Below are positions 34,878-43,994 of a stretch of DNA of 64,000 bases, piece after piece. The first letter of the stretch is position 1; every line of letters begins with the position of its first letter. A program made the translations under genes and the position numbers. Location: contig CAIRNS010000015.1 in the NCBI GenBank assembly GCA_903880015.1, forward strand, positions 55,957-119,956, given 5' to 3'. The notes under the pieces are model-generated. The model was given only the letters and a program-made list of their open reading frames with translations, made no database searches and was not told the origin of the DNA. This stretch comes from an uncultured Elusimicrobia bacterium (GTDB taxonomy: Bacteria > Elusimicrobiota > Endomicrobiia > Endomicrobiales > CAIRNS01).

Positions 34878-36470
34878 CTATGAACTGACATAGCGGTTAG
34901 TGATAGGCATACGGCGGTCTTTCCCGAACGCCTTGGGAGTAATCTTAACTCCGGGCGGCGATTGACGGCGTTTATATTCGCTGCCATCAACAAGGCGGGC
35001 AGTTTTCTTTACTATCTTTGCCGCAATTCCTTTGCGGATAATATCAGATGGGCTGCGGTCTTTTTCGATATATTCTTCAAGAATTTTGTCCAACACCGGA
35101 TAGGGCGGCAGAGAATCACTGTCTTTCTGGTTGAGGCGCAGTTCGGCAGTGGGCGCTTTTGATATAGTTCGTCGCGGGATATCCGCCGCCAGCGTGTTGC
35201 GGTAGGCGCTCAAAGCGTACACCAGCATTTTGGGGACATCTTTTAATACGGCAAATCCCCCCGCCATGTCTCCGTACAGCGTGGCATAGCCGGTGCTCAT
35301 CTCTGATTTGTTTCCGGTGGTGAGCAGGAGCCAGTTGAATTTATTTGAAAGCGCCATGAGAATGGTCCCGCGAATACGCGCTTGCAGATTTTCCTCGGTG
35401 ATGTTCGGCTTCATTCCCGAAAAAATAGGTTCAAGCAAACTGGTATAAGCGGTAAATAAATTATCAATAGGAATGACCATAAAATCTATGCCGAGCCGGT
35501 GAGCCAGTTGCTCGGCGTCTTCTCGTGAAGCGTTCGCTGAGTAGCGGGTGGGTAAGAAAACGCCGTGTACGCACTCTTTTCCCAGGGCATCCACCGCCAG
35601 CGTAGCGACAAGGGCGGAATCGATTCCCCCGCTGAGTCCAATAACCACATCCTTGAACCCGTTTTTATGGACATAATCGCGCAGTCCGCACACCAGGGCT
35701 TCGTAAACTTCCTGCTGTGGTTTAAGCAAAGGCGCTATGGTCGACTGAGATACAAGGTCGGTGAAAAGCAGTGACTCAGTAAAAGCCGGTGCGCGCGCTA
35801 CAATAGTACCCGCAGAATCGGCTACCATGCTGTAGCCGTCAAAGACCAGTTCATCCTGTCCGCCTACGGCATTTACATACACAATGTGTCCGCCAGCGCG
35901 TTTTGCCTGCGCAGCGACAAGTTTTTCGCGTTCCCGAATCTTTCCTTGATGGTAGGGTGAGGCGTTTAATACCAGTAAGGCATGAATGTTGTTGCGCCGA
36001 TAAGCAAAAATTGGTCCGTCATTATCCCACATATCCTCGCAAATCATGATGCCAATCTTCACACCTTTGACCGTAATAACGAGTAATTTTTTGCCGGGCG
36101 AAAAATAGCGTTTCTCATCAAATACGCCGTAATTGGGTAGCAACATTTTGTGATACACTGATGAGATGCGTTTGTTTTTTATGACCGCCGCGGCGTTAAA
36201 AAGATGGCCATCCTTACTGTCAACAAAGCCAACGACAGCGGTAATTCCGGTAATAGTGCGTGAGAGTTGCGTAAGAGCCGTGCGGTTGGCGGCGATAAAC
36301 GCCGGTTTATGCAGGAGGTCCTCGGGCGGGTATCCGGTAAGCGCCATCTCAGGAAATACAACCACATCAGCTCCCTGGTCTTTGGCACGGGCAATCCATG
36401 CGAGGATTTTTTTTGCATTACCCGCAATGTCGCCGACTGTAGGATTGATTTGAGCCAGAGCTATTTTCAT
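34878..36470 (-). CDS. nadE: glutamine-dependent NAD+ synthetase
   Basis: Makes NAD+ from deamido-NAD+ with glutamine nitrogen. N-terminal nitrilase-type glutaminase with its Glu-Lys-Cys triad visible in [18 protein letters not shown] and MICEDMW; C-terminal synthetase domain with the ATP-binding [10 protein letters not shown] and [17 protein letters not shown]. 530 residues, the short bacterial glutamine-dependent type. Overlaps the release-factor-like gene by four bases. Confidence 0.96.
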   Translation of the reverse strand: MKIALAQINPTVGDIAGNAKKILAWIARAKDQGADVVVFPEMALTGYPPEDLLHKPAFIAANRTALTQLSRTITGITAVVGFVDSKDGHLFNAAAVIKNKRISSVYHKMLLPNYGVFDEKRYFSPGKKLLVITVKGVKIGIMICEDMWDNDGPIFAYRRNNIHALLVLNASPYHQGKIREREKLVAAQAKRAGGHIVYVNAVGGQDELVFDGYSMVADSAGTIVARAPAFTESLLFTDLVSQSTIAPLLKPQQEVYEALVCGLRDYVHKNGFKDVVIGLSGGIDSALVATLAVDALGKECVHGVFLPTRYSANASREDAEQLAHRLGIDFMVIPIDNLFTAYTSLLEPIFSGMKPNITEENLQARIRGTILMALSNKFNWLLLTTGNKSEMSTGYATLYGDMAGGFAVLKDVPKMLVYALSAYRNTLAADIPRRTISKAPTAELRLNQKDSDSLPPYPVLDKILEEYIEKDRSPSDIIRKGIAAKIVKKTARLVDGSEYKRRQSPPGVKITPKAFGKDRRMPITNRYVSS

Positions 36471-36889
36471 ATATGTACCCGTACATCTACTTTTTGACGC
36501 AATACTTTTTTTTCTGTTTGCTGATGTTTTGCGGCTAATACTTTATTTTTTGCGCGTTTAGATCGTTTGCGCTTTTGCCGGCGAATCCGCTCCCGCTCCT
36601 GTTGCGCATCGCTTTTTTTCCCCTCAACCAGCGTTGCGATGCGTTCAACAAGAATACGCCGTGCAAAAAAACGGTTAACGGACTGAACGCGTTCCTGCTG
36701 GCATTTTACTTCAATCCCCGTCGGCACATGTTTGAGGTATACGCAGGTTGACACCTTGTTGACATTCTGCCCGCCCTTGCCGCCGGAACGGATAAACTTC
36801 TCAACAATGTCCTGTTCCCTGATGCCGAACGAAAGCATCCGGTCTTCAAGTTCCTTCTGCTTTTGATCAGTGACACCGAAATTATTCAT
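36467..36889 (-). CDS. release-factor-like peptidyl-tRNA hydrolase (RF-1 domain only)
   Basis: 140-residue protein with only the catalytic domain of class I release factors: GGQ is intact in [12 protein letters not shown], followed by a basic, coiled C-terminal part ([18 protein letters not shown] and on). No stop-codon recognition domain. Such proteins (ArfB/YaeJ, the mitochondrial C12orf65 kind) free stalled ribosomes; which subgroup this is cannot be decided. Four-base overlaps on both sides link it to nadE and the HAD gene. Confidence 0.87.
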   Translation of the reverse strand: MNNFGVTDQKQKELEDRMLSFGIREQDIVEKFIRSGGKGGQNVNKVSTCVYLKHVPTGIEVKCQQERVQSVNRFFARRILVERIATLVEGKKSDAQQERERIRRQKRKRSKRAKNKVLAAKHQQTEKKVLRQKVDVRVHI

Positions 36890-37485
36890 GGGATAGATAT
36901 GCGCCTGCGTATGTCACTGAGGGTTGTAAAAACATATCCCTGAATCCCCATGCTCTGCGCAACGGCAACGAATGAAGGGACATCGTCAATATAGGCAATT
37001 TTTTCGGGAGGAAGCTTATAATAATCAAGTGCATGTTGGTAGATTGCCTTTTCCGGTTTGCGGCACCGTAGTTGAAAAGATAAAAAATAATCGTCGAACT
37101 CGCTTATTATATCAAACTTTTCCTGGAGATAGGACCAATGCAATGTGTTAGTGTTAGAAAGGGCCGCGATGCGGCATTTCCGTTTCATTTCTCGAACAAA
37201 TGCCTCCATGTCAGTCTTTTGCGTGAAAAGATCGTTCCAAATAAGTAAAAATTCTGGATACGGTATGACAACTGAAAGGTGATTCTCTATGGCGACATGA
37301 AAAGCGGCAGGCGAAATGGTACCGCGCTCAAAATCGTGGTACACCGGTGAAGTGCTGATGATCCGTGCGATATCTTCAGGCGGGGTGAGAGACCGGCGGG
37401 CGAACTCTCTGACAATGTGTGCGGTGTCAAAATCGACAACGACTTTTCCGATATCAAAGAGAATGATGTCTATTTGCTCAGCCAT
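36886..37485 (-). CDS. HAD-superfamily hydrolase
   Basis: Rossmann-like phosphatase of 199 residues. The nucleophile motif is FDIGKVVVD (DxGxV form, as in YihX-type glucose-1-phosphatases), motif II is ALSNTN, and the acidic motif IV is YIDDVPSF. A helical cap sits between. Substrate unknown; sugar phosphates are the usual ones for this branch. Confidence 0.85.
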   Translation of the reverse strand: MAEQIDIILFDIGKVVVDFDTAHIVREFARRSLTPPEDIARIISTSPVYHDFERGTISPAAFHVAIENHLSVVIPYPEFLLIWNDLFTQKTDMEAFVREMKRKCRIAALSNTNTLHWSYLQEKFDIISEFDDYFLSFQLRCRKPEKAIYQHALDYYKLPPEKIAYIDDVPSFVAVAQSMGIQGYVFTTLSDIRRRISIP

Positions 37486-38201
37486 CGCACCAGATCTTTC
37501 TCGAAAGTGCCGTTAAACATCTGTACCCCATGTCCTCCGGCGCCGGTAAAAAAAACGGCCGATGGATTTGAGGATAGGCGATTAAACAGCTGGCGACTGC
37601 TCTGGTAGGCGTAGGGGTCATTGGGTGAGGCCACAAAGGCGATACGGCGGCTTTGAAATTGCGCTACCGGAGTGGATGTTTCGATACCGGCATAATCAAG
37701 GCCCGGTGAAAGGAGCAGGACCGTATTTACTGACGGGTGTTGCGCAGCCCACACAAGCGCGATATTGGCGCCGATGCTGGCGCCGACGATAATCAGGGAG
37801 CTCTCTGGGATGTGTTTGGTGTGAGAAAGGTACACCGCCGCATAATCAAGATCATCGATCATTGCTTGCCACGGTGATCCGGGGCCCGGCGCGCCGAAAT
37901 TCTTATAGTTGATCTTCGCCCCGGTCGTTGTCGTCGTGCTTTCACCGTGTCCCCGGGCGTCGTAGGCAAAATAACTGAATCCGGCATCAACGAGAGTTCG
38001 TTCAAAAGGTGTCCACTCTTCTTTCGTGCTTCCCATGCCGTGAAGCATAATCACTACGGGTTTGCGTGGTTGCCGGGAAGCGTGATACAGCCCTTTAATG
38101 ATAATGCCGTCTGCAGTCGTAAAACTAACCGGTTCCGCAGCAACAAGCGGCATCATGACGGATAATAAAAGAGCGCTCAAAATAATTATAGTTCTTTGCA
38201 T
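37470..38201 (-). CDS. exported alpha/beta hydrolase
   Basis: 243 residues with a signal peptide (MQRTIIILSALLLSVMMPLVAA) and an alpha/beta hydrolase fold: oxyanion HGMGS, nucleophile in GASIGAN, aspartate in ASPNDPYA and histidine in GGHG. Works outside the cytoplasm, probably an esterase or lipase-like enzyme; substrate unknown. Overlaps the genes on both sides by 16 bases. Confidence 0.85.
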   Translation of the reverse strand: MQRTIIILSALLLSVMMPLVAAEPVSFTTADGIIIKGLYHASRQPRKPVVIMLHGMGSTKEEWTPFERTLVDAGFSYFAYDARGHGESTTTTTGAKINYKNFGAPGPGSPWQAMIDDLDYAAVYLSHTKHIPESSLIIVGASIGANIALVWAAQHPSVNTVLLLSPGLDYAGIETSTPVAQFQSRRIAFVASPNDPYAYQSSRQLFNRLSSNPSAVFFTGAGGHGVQMFNGTFEKDLVRWLSK

Positions 38202-39637
38202 TCGCGGAATGCCTTAGCGGCGTTGCGGCCGTGGTGTTTGACCCAATACAGAGCGACATCGGCTTTATGCACTAGGTCAGATTTTTCAATGGCGTCATGC
38301 GGATAGGATACCACACCCATACTGACCGTAATGTGAGCTAATTGATCATTGGTCATTTTGAATTCCTGTGTGGTAATGTTATACAAAATACGCTCTGCGA
38401 TGCGCAGAGCGCCGTTGAGATCGGTCTCCGGAAGAATGATAACGATCTCTTCCCCGCCGTACCGGGCTGCAATGTCGATGGAGCGGATATTCTTTTGTAT
38501 GATCTTTGAGACTGTTGTCAAAACAATATCTCCCGACTGATGTCCGAAAGTGTCGTTAAAATTCTTAAACAAATCGATGTCAAGCATGATAAGCGACAAC
38601 GGGTTGGTGAATCGGTTGGCGCGGGTTATTTCTTCGTCCAATCGTTCGTAAAAGTACTGATGATTGAATAATCCGGTCAAACTGTCGGTGATTGATAATT
38701 TTTCTACCCGCTCAAAAAGACGGGCATTCTCGATAACGGTTGCCAGCTGATCAGATAATATGCTGATAAATGCAAGGTCATAATCGGTCATCGGCTGCCG
38801 AGTAAACAAATTATCGACAATCAACAGTCCCGTGCGTTTGCTTTTGTATTTTATGGGGACATAGCCAATCAAATTGGTGGAAAACTTACGGGTGAGAAAC
38901 GATGGTTTTGTTTCATACATCAAAGATTCAATCAGCGGTGAAACGCCGCCGGTCATGTCAACGGTGCGAAAAGTTCCTCTAAAGTCGATGCTGATGTTCT
39001 CGGAGACTACTTTTGTAGTCTCATCGAGTAAAAACAGTTGGGCACGGTCATACCCAAGGTCCTTGACCAGCGACCCGATGGCGGATTCAAGTATTTCAGA
39101 GAGTTTTAAGGTTGACGCGAATGCCTGCCCGATATGGCTCAGCGTGGTCAATTTGGTAACCTGATGATGGAGATGCTGATGGGTTTGGATGCCATTGATT
39201 CCGAACCCGAATAATTCTGCTACGGCAATGAGATCTTTTGTGTCGGATGATTTAATGCGCCGTTGCGAGAAAATATTGTCCAGACGAAGAATGCCGATTT
39301 TTGTTTTATTGGCTGTCATGGGAAGGCAAATGCTGTATTCCGGCTTTCCTGCACAAATAACGGGTTTCCCCTGATTTAAGGCGACGGAAAAAGTACTGCC
39401 GCGGCTTACATGGAACAGATTTTCCCCTTCACCCTCCATCTCTCCGTAAACCGTGACGATTTTCTGCGGTGTCAGATTAATTTGTTTATCATCAAGCAAG
39501 AAAACAGCGGCACGGTCAAATTTGAAGTGCTGTATGAGTAAAGACAAATTGACGGATAACACCTTGTCGATGTCGCCGTTAGAGTAAAGAAAATTGCCGC
39601 TGATGGAATGCAGGAGATCTTTCATCGATTTATTCAC
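38186..39637 (-). CDS. GAF-GAF-GGDEF diguanylate cyclase
   Basis: Makes cyclic di-GMP. Two GAF-like sensory regions (about residues 15-165 and 170-315) and a GGDEF domain (about 325-480) with active-site GGEEI and, five residues upstream, the inhibitory I-site RSID, so product feedback is expected. 483 residues, no membrane segment: a cytoplasmic sensor. Its start overlaps the preceding solute-binding-type gene by eight bases. A PilZ receptor is encoded at 27883-28314. Confidence 0.92.
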   Translation of the reverse strand: MNKSMKDLLHSISGNFLYSNGDIDKVLSVNLSLLIQHFKFDRAAVFLLDDKQINLTPQKIVTVYGEMEGEGENLFHVSRGSTFSVALNQGKPVICAGKPEYSICLPMTANKTKIGILRLDNIFSQRRIKSSDTKDLIAVAELFGFGINGIQTHQHLHHQVTKLTTLSHIGQAFASTLKLSEILESAIGSLVKDLGYDRAQLFLLDETTKVVSENISIDFRGTFRTVDMTGGVSPLIESLMYETKPSFLTRKFSTNLIGYVPIKYKSKRTGLLIVDNLFTRQPMTDYDLAFISILSDQLATVIENARLFERVEKLSITDSLTGLFNHQYFYERLDEEITRANRFTNPLSLIMLDIDLFKNFNDTFGHQSGDIVLTTVSKIIQKNIRSIDIAARYGGEEIVIILPETDLNGALRIAERILYNITTQEFKMTNDQLAHITVSMGVVSYPHDAIEKSDLVHKADVALYWVKHHGRNAAKAFRECKEL

Positions 39638-40865
39638 CGAAAATAGTCAAAATATAATCTATCTCGCTGTTGATTTCAGCTATATTCTTAAAGAAAAGCT
39701 CTTTATCACAGTTCGATTTCATGAAATCATGAATGCTTTGCGCAAATCCACTGACGATGATTTGTTCGATGCTTCCCCACAGGGGGTGAGCAGGGAAGCT
39801 TCTGCCATGATTGATGATTGATTGTTCAAAAACTGCCTGTATGTCGGGGGATGGACTCAGCTTTATCGAAACATCATTGCGCGCGGGCAACATGTTGATA
39901 TTAGAACAGTAGCGTTGCTGAGATTCTTTGTCGGTCAAATATTCAAGGAGCTGATAGGCCTCTGTTGCATGGTGAGAAAAATTGCTGATGGCCAGCGCAC
40001 TGCCGCCCGCAAAATTATAACGGCCAGCCGGCCCCCCCGGTATCAGAGTAATCCCGAACCGCTGAGCATTTTTTGCACCGATATATCGTTTGGAAGCAGG
40101 ATTTAAATAGACATGATGCGGCCAAGAACTTGCCATCAGAAAAGCATAGGAGTCGTTTTGAAAGAATTTTTCGGTCACTTCGCCTGCATTCTGTTCCAGC
40201 GACAGTCGGGAAATGGATTTTGTTGCGATTAGGTCAGCAAATGAGGATATCCCTTCTTTTGTCTCGGCGCTTTCCAGCCACGGGCGCTTGTTGTGCGTGG
40301 CGAGAAAATCCCCCCCTTGGGACCATATCCAACTTGATAAGTCCTGAATCAAGCCCTGTTCTTTCTGGTTAGAAAAAGCAAAAGGCGCAATATCAGGACC
40401 ATGAGCATGCAACCGTTTGAGTTTTGCGCAACACTCTTTCATTGCAGCCCATGATTCTATATGCGCGGTTGTGCAGTGAGCGGCTTCAAGGAAATCCTTG
40501 CGGTAATAGAGCACGCGTCCTTCGCCGAACCAGGGCAATGACCAGAGATGTCCGAAACACTGGCACTGTTCAAAAAGGGTGTGATGGAAAAGCCCGGGTT
40601 TAATATTTCGGTTTTCAAGGCGTTTGATTGCGCCAAGATATCCCAGCGTAGCAATCCATGTGGTTCCGACTTGAATAATGTCGGGCCCATTCTTTTCTTT
40701 GATGGCTTGGATAAGCTTAAACCATGCCTGAGACCAGGGAAGGATTTCGAGATTAACTTCTATGTCGGGATGAGTTCGTCGGAAATGACTAATTTCCTGC
40801 TCGATGACATGCCGGCTTTCAAATCCTGCATTAGGCATCGACCAGAATTTTAATTTTGTTTTCAT
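39630..40865 (-). CDS. family-1 solute-binding-like protein without signal peptide
   Basis: 411-residue protein of the sugar ABC transporter binding-protein fold (LKFWSMPNAGFE, GPDIIQVGTTWIA, LPWFGEGRVLYYRKDF, GGSALAISNF). The N-terminus MKTKLKFWSMPNAG starts straight into the fold; there is no hydrophobic signal or lipobox, and none in the open frame upstream (which reads through a few non-signal residues to a stop). Thus it is probably cytoplasmic unless the start was lost. It sits between the two permeases and the diguanylate cyclase, with an eight-base overlap with the latter. Confidence 0.8.
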   Translation of the reverse strand: MKTKLKFWSMPNAGFESRHVIEQEISHFRRTHPDIEVNLEILPWSQAWFKLIQAIKEKNGPDIIQVGTTWIATLGYLGAIKRLENRNIKPGLFHHTLFEQCQCFGHLWSLPWFGEGRVLYYRKDFLEAAHCTTAHIESWAAMKECCAKLKRLHAHGPDIAPFAFSNQKEQGLIQDLSSWIWSQGGDFLATHNKRPWLESAETKEGISSFADLIATKSISRLSLEQNAGEVTEKFFQNDSYAFLMASSWPHHVYLNPASKRYIGAKNAQRFGITLIPGGPAGRYNFAGGSALAISNFSHHATEAYQLLEYLTDKESQQRYCSNINMLPARNDVSIKLSPSPDIQAVFEQSIINHGRSFPAHPLWGSIEQIIVSGFAQSIHDFMKSNCDKELFFKNIAEINSEIDYILTIFGE

Positions 40866-40919
40866 GAGAAGTAGGACATCACCGTCGTACCCGGCGCACC
40901 GTGCTCCATGCGAAGGGTG

Positions 40920-41759
40920 TTATCCCTTAAGGGCGCCAGACGCAATTCCCTTGATGATGTGTTTCTGCATAAGAAGATATACGATAAGTACGGGGATTGT
41001 GGCGATAGTAAGTCCAGCCATGAGCAAAGGATAATCAGTGATATGCGTTCCCTGAAAGACCATTAATCCGCGCTGGATGGGCATCTTTGCCGTATCCTGC
41101 AAAATGACCAATGCCAACAGGAACTCATTCCAGATGCTGAGACAGTTAAATATAACCAGCGTCGCCAGCGCCGGACGCGCCAGGGGCAGTGCGATACGCC
41201 AGTAGACGCCGAATTTAGATGCGCCGTCAATGCGCGCCGCTTCTTCAATTTCTTTGGGCAAATCTTCGAAAAATGACCTGAGCAGAAATATGCCGAACGC
41301 AAGGCCGCCGCTTATATAACAAAGAATCAGTCCCGTCCGCGTATCAAGAAGCCCCATCTTTTTGAGCAGCAGATACAGTGGCACAAATACTCCGGGGATG
41401 GGAATGAGCAGGGTTGATATCAGTAGGTAAAAGAAAATATTTTTTCCCCACATCTCGAGGCGTGCAAACCCATAGGCGGCAAGGGAGCTTATGAATACAA
41501 CGCCGAAAACACCGGCAAATGTGTATATCAAACTATTGAGAAAGTATTTACCGAAATCCGCCTTCATCCAGGCAATAGCGTAGTTTGCCCAATTCCAGTG
41601 TTCAGGCAACAGATTCATCTTGGTGAAAATTTCTTCCTGCGTTTTAAGGGATGAAGAAAACATCCAAAACACGGGGAACACGCAGCTGAGCGCTATAACG
41701 ATAAGTATGACATGGGTCAGAATGTTGACCAGATTGTTCTTTAATCGTGCGTCGTTCAT
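40920..41759 (-). CDS. sugar ABC transporter permease (MalG type)
   Basis: Inner-membrane half of a carbohydrate importer. Six hydrophobic segments in 279 residues and the ATPase-docking EAA loop, EEAARIDGASKFGVYWRIALP (quoted in part as EEAARIDGAS). Overlaps the other permease gene by four bases. No ATPase gene is in the cluster, so it must borrow a shared MsmX/UgpC-type ATPase encoded elsewhere. Confidence 0.93.
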   Translation of the reverse strand: MNDARLKNNLVNILTHVILIVIALSCVFPVFWMFSSSLKTQEEIFTKMNLLPEHWNWANYAIAWMKADFGKYFLNSLIYTFAGVFGVVFISSLAAYGFARLEMWGKNIFFYLLISTLLIPIPGVFVPLYLLLKKMGLLDTRTGLILCYISGGLAFGIFLLRSFFEDLPKEIEEAARIDGASKFGVYWRIALPLARPALATLVIFNCLSIWNEFLLALVILQDTAKMPIQRGLMVFQGTHITDYPLLMAGLTIATIPVLIVYLLMQKHIIKGIASGALKG

Positions 41760-42637
41760 TTGTTCATTCTCCGTGAAACCTCTATCTGAATAAATGAAAC
41801 TGCCAGCAACAGACAGCCGAAAATAACGGACATAGCAGTCGAATAGCCGAATTCTCCGTTACCCATGAATTGGTAAATCCGCGTGATGGGCACATGCGTA
41901 TGTCCCGCCGGCCCGCCCTGCGTCATGGAGTAAAGGAGATCAAATATCTGCATTGAGCCCAGTATGGTCAAAATAGCGACTACGGTAAACACCGGTATCA
42001 TGGATGGGACAGTAATATGCTTGAATTGCTGCCATGAATCGGCGCCGTCTACCTTTGCCGCCTCATAGAGCTCTTTAGGAATCGTTTGCAATCCGGCCAG
42101 TAAAATGATGAAGCCGTATCCGAACCCTTTCCACATATGTACAACGGCAACCGCGGTGAGCGATGTTTTGATTTCTGCCAGCCATGCAAAATTGGTAAAA
42201 TGACTGAGACCGACGCCCGTGAGAAAATGATTGAGTATGCCGTAGTTGCCGTCGTAAATCCACTTCCAGATAAGTCCTACAACGATTCCCGAGAGGACCG
42301 GTGGTAAAAAAAAGATGGTACGGTAAATGTTTTCCCCGCGGATTTCTCTGCTCACCAAAAGCGCTAGCAAAAGGGCAAGTCCATTCTGAAATGTCAACGC
42401 CAGTGTCGTGACATATGCGGCATTAGCCATGGATTTCCAAAATGCGGGGTTATGAAAAATAATATCTTTATACTGGAGCAGTCCGACAAACTGCATCGTA
42501 GTGGCAATGCCGTCCCATTTATAAAAACTCAATTGGACGGTGCGGATAATCGGATATAAACTGAATATGGAAAATAAAGCCACTGCGGGAAGGATAAACA
42601 GAAGATTGATTGTTTTTTCTTTGGCAGCTTTATTCAT
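41756..42637 (-). CDS. sugar ABC transporter permease (MalF type)
   Basis: Second permease, 293 residues, about six membrane segments, EAA loop YEAAKVDGADSWQQFKHI. FLPPVLSGIVVGLIWKWIYD and the FTVVAILTILGSMQIFD region match the UgpA/MsmF group of carbohydrate importers. It follows the lipoprotein gene by 15 bases. Confidence 0.93.
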   Translation of the reverse strand: MNKAAKEKTINLLFILPAVALFSIFSLYPIIRTVQLSFYKWDGIATTMQFVGLLQYKDIIFHNPAFWKSMANAAYVTTLALTFQNGLALLLALLVSREIRGENIYRTIFFLPPVLSGIVVGLIWKWIYDGNYGILNHFLTGVGLSHFTNFAWLAEIKTSLTAVAVVHMWKGFGYGFIILLAGLQTIPKELYEAAKVDGADSWQQFKHITVPSMIPVFTVVAILTILGSMQIFDLLYSMTQGGPAGHTHVPITRIYQFMGNGEFGYSTAMSVIFGCLLLAVSFIQIEVSRRMNK

Positions 42638-42652
42638 AAATCAATTGAACGA

Positions 42653-43930
42653 TTATTTTGCGCCAGATTGACGCATCTTTTCCGCTTGAATCTCTGCAGC
42701 GGCCTGATCGATTGTTTTTTCACCGATGATTATTGCCTGCATATCGGTATTGATGACATTGTTTACCTGCCATGATTCGCTGACCGGCAAGGACTCAAAG
42801 GTGTTCTTGATGTTCTGGGCGAATATCTTGAGGATATCCGATAAGCCGCCAGCGGCTTCCTGGTTTGAAGGGATATTTTTTGTTTCCTGCGCCAGCTGAA
42901 TTTGCTGTTCTTTGGCTGTCATCCATTTCAGGAAGGCAATGGCCTTATCCTTGTTCGGGGATGTCGCGTTGACATTGAGCGACGACCCTTCGCCGCCAAA
43001 TATTCTCATTGGGTATTCTCCCAAAGACATTTTTGGCGGCATCATGACGCCGTAATTGAGGTTCGGGTTCATGGAAAAATACACATTGACGCCCCACGAA
43101 CCGTTAAGTGCCATAGCGGCCTTGCCGGTTGCGAAAGTGCGTTCGGCGTCTTTGTTTACCATGGTCGCTATGCCAGAGGCAAACATGTCGTGTTTGGCCA
43201 TATCGGCAAAGACCTGATATACTTTCAACCAGCGCAGGTCCGTGTATTTTATAGTTCCTTTAATGGTGTCGAGTATTCCCTGTTCGCCCAGCATGTTCCA
43301 TGCATAGGAATTCGCGAAAACGCCGATGAGCCATCCTTCGCTAAAGCCGCTGGCAAACGGCTGAATCCCTGCGGCGCGGAGTTTTCTCCCGGCTTCAAGA
43401 AACGCTTCCCATGTCTGCGGTGGGTTTTTCGGATCAAGCCCGGCCTGTTTGAAAAGATCTTTGTTGTAATAGATCATTATGGCGCTGACATCGATAGGTA
43501 CGCCGTATATTCCCGGCTTTACTTTCCATTCATTGCCTTCAGGGAATGTGTTTTGAGAAAGGGGTTTATCGAAAAGGTGGCTTTTCCATCCTGTCTGCAT
43601 GTCTGCGCTCAAATCGGCTATATAGCCGGCATTGATGAACGAAGAAACTTCTCGCTTGTCGCCGAGCGTACTGAATATTTCAGGAAGCAGTTTTCCGGTG
43701 GCTGCCGCGCGTACTTTGTCGCGGTACACTTCAGACGGCGCATATGTTTCAAAAAGCACGGAAACTTTCGTTTCTTTTTCGTATTGCGCTGCAATTTTTT
43801 CAAACGCCGCTTGGCGGTCAGTCATCCAGTGCCAGATAACGACATCAGCTTTTCGTGAAATATTTTGTGAACAGGAAGTAAACGGAACAAGCAGGGCGCA
43901 GGCAATCAGTAATCGTACAATTCGCAACAT
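42653..43930 (-). CDS. sugar ABC transporter substrate-binding lipoprotein
   Basis: Extracellular solute-binding protein family 1, 425 residues. Signal peptide MLRIVRLLIACALLVPFTSC with the lipobox cysteine at residue 20, then the binding fold (VVIWHWMTDRQAAFEKIA, MALNGSWGVNVYF). It captures a sugar, oligosaccharide or polyol for the two permeases; the substrate cannot be read. First gene of the cluster, with promoter and operator-like palindrome at 43966-43994. Confidence 0.92.
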   Translation of the reverse strand: MLRIVRLLIACALLVPFTSCSQNISRKADVVIWHWMTDRQAAFEKIAAQYEKETKVSVLFETYAPSEVYRDKVRAAATGKLLPEIFSTLGDKREVSSFINAGYIADLSADMQTGWKSHLFDKPLSQNTFPEGNEWKVKPGIYGVPIDVSAIMIYYNKDLFKQAGLDPKNPPQTWEAFLEAGRKLRAAGIQPFASGFSEGWLIGVFANSYAWNMLGEQGILDTIKGTIKYTDLRWLKVYQVFADMAKHDMFASGIATMVNKDAERTFATGKAAMALNGSWGVNVYFSMNPNLNYGVMMPPKMSLGEYPMRIFGGEGSSLNVNATSPNKDKAIAFLKWMTAKEQQIQLAQETKNIPSNQEAAGGLSDILKIFAQNIKNTFESLPVSESWQVNNVINTDMQAIIIGEKTIDQAAAEIQAEKMRQSGAK

Positions 43931-43965
43931 AATGTACCTTTCTCTACTATATTTAAGATTAAAAG

Positions 43966-43994
43966 AGTTTACAATAAAAACAACCGGTTGTCAA
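43966..43994 (-). promoter_or_regulatory. promoter with LacI-type palindrome for the sugar ABC cluster
   Basis: On the - strand TTGACA (43994-43989), 17-base spacer, TAAACT (43971-43966). A perfect 12-base palindrome ACAACCGGTTGT (43980-43991) with a central CG lies across the -35 and spacer, as in operators of LacI/GalR-family repressors. The -35 overlaps the stop of gcvPB. Confidence 0.6.
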
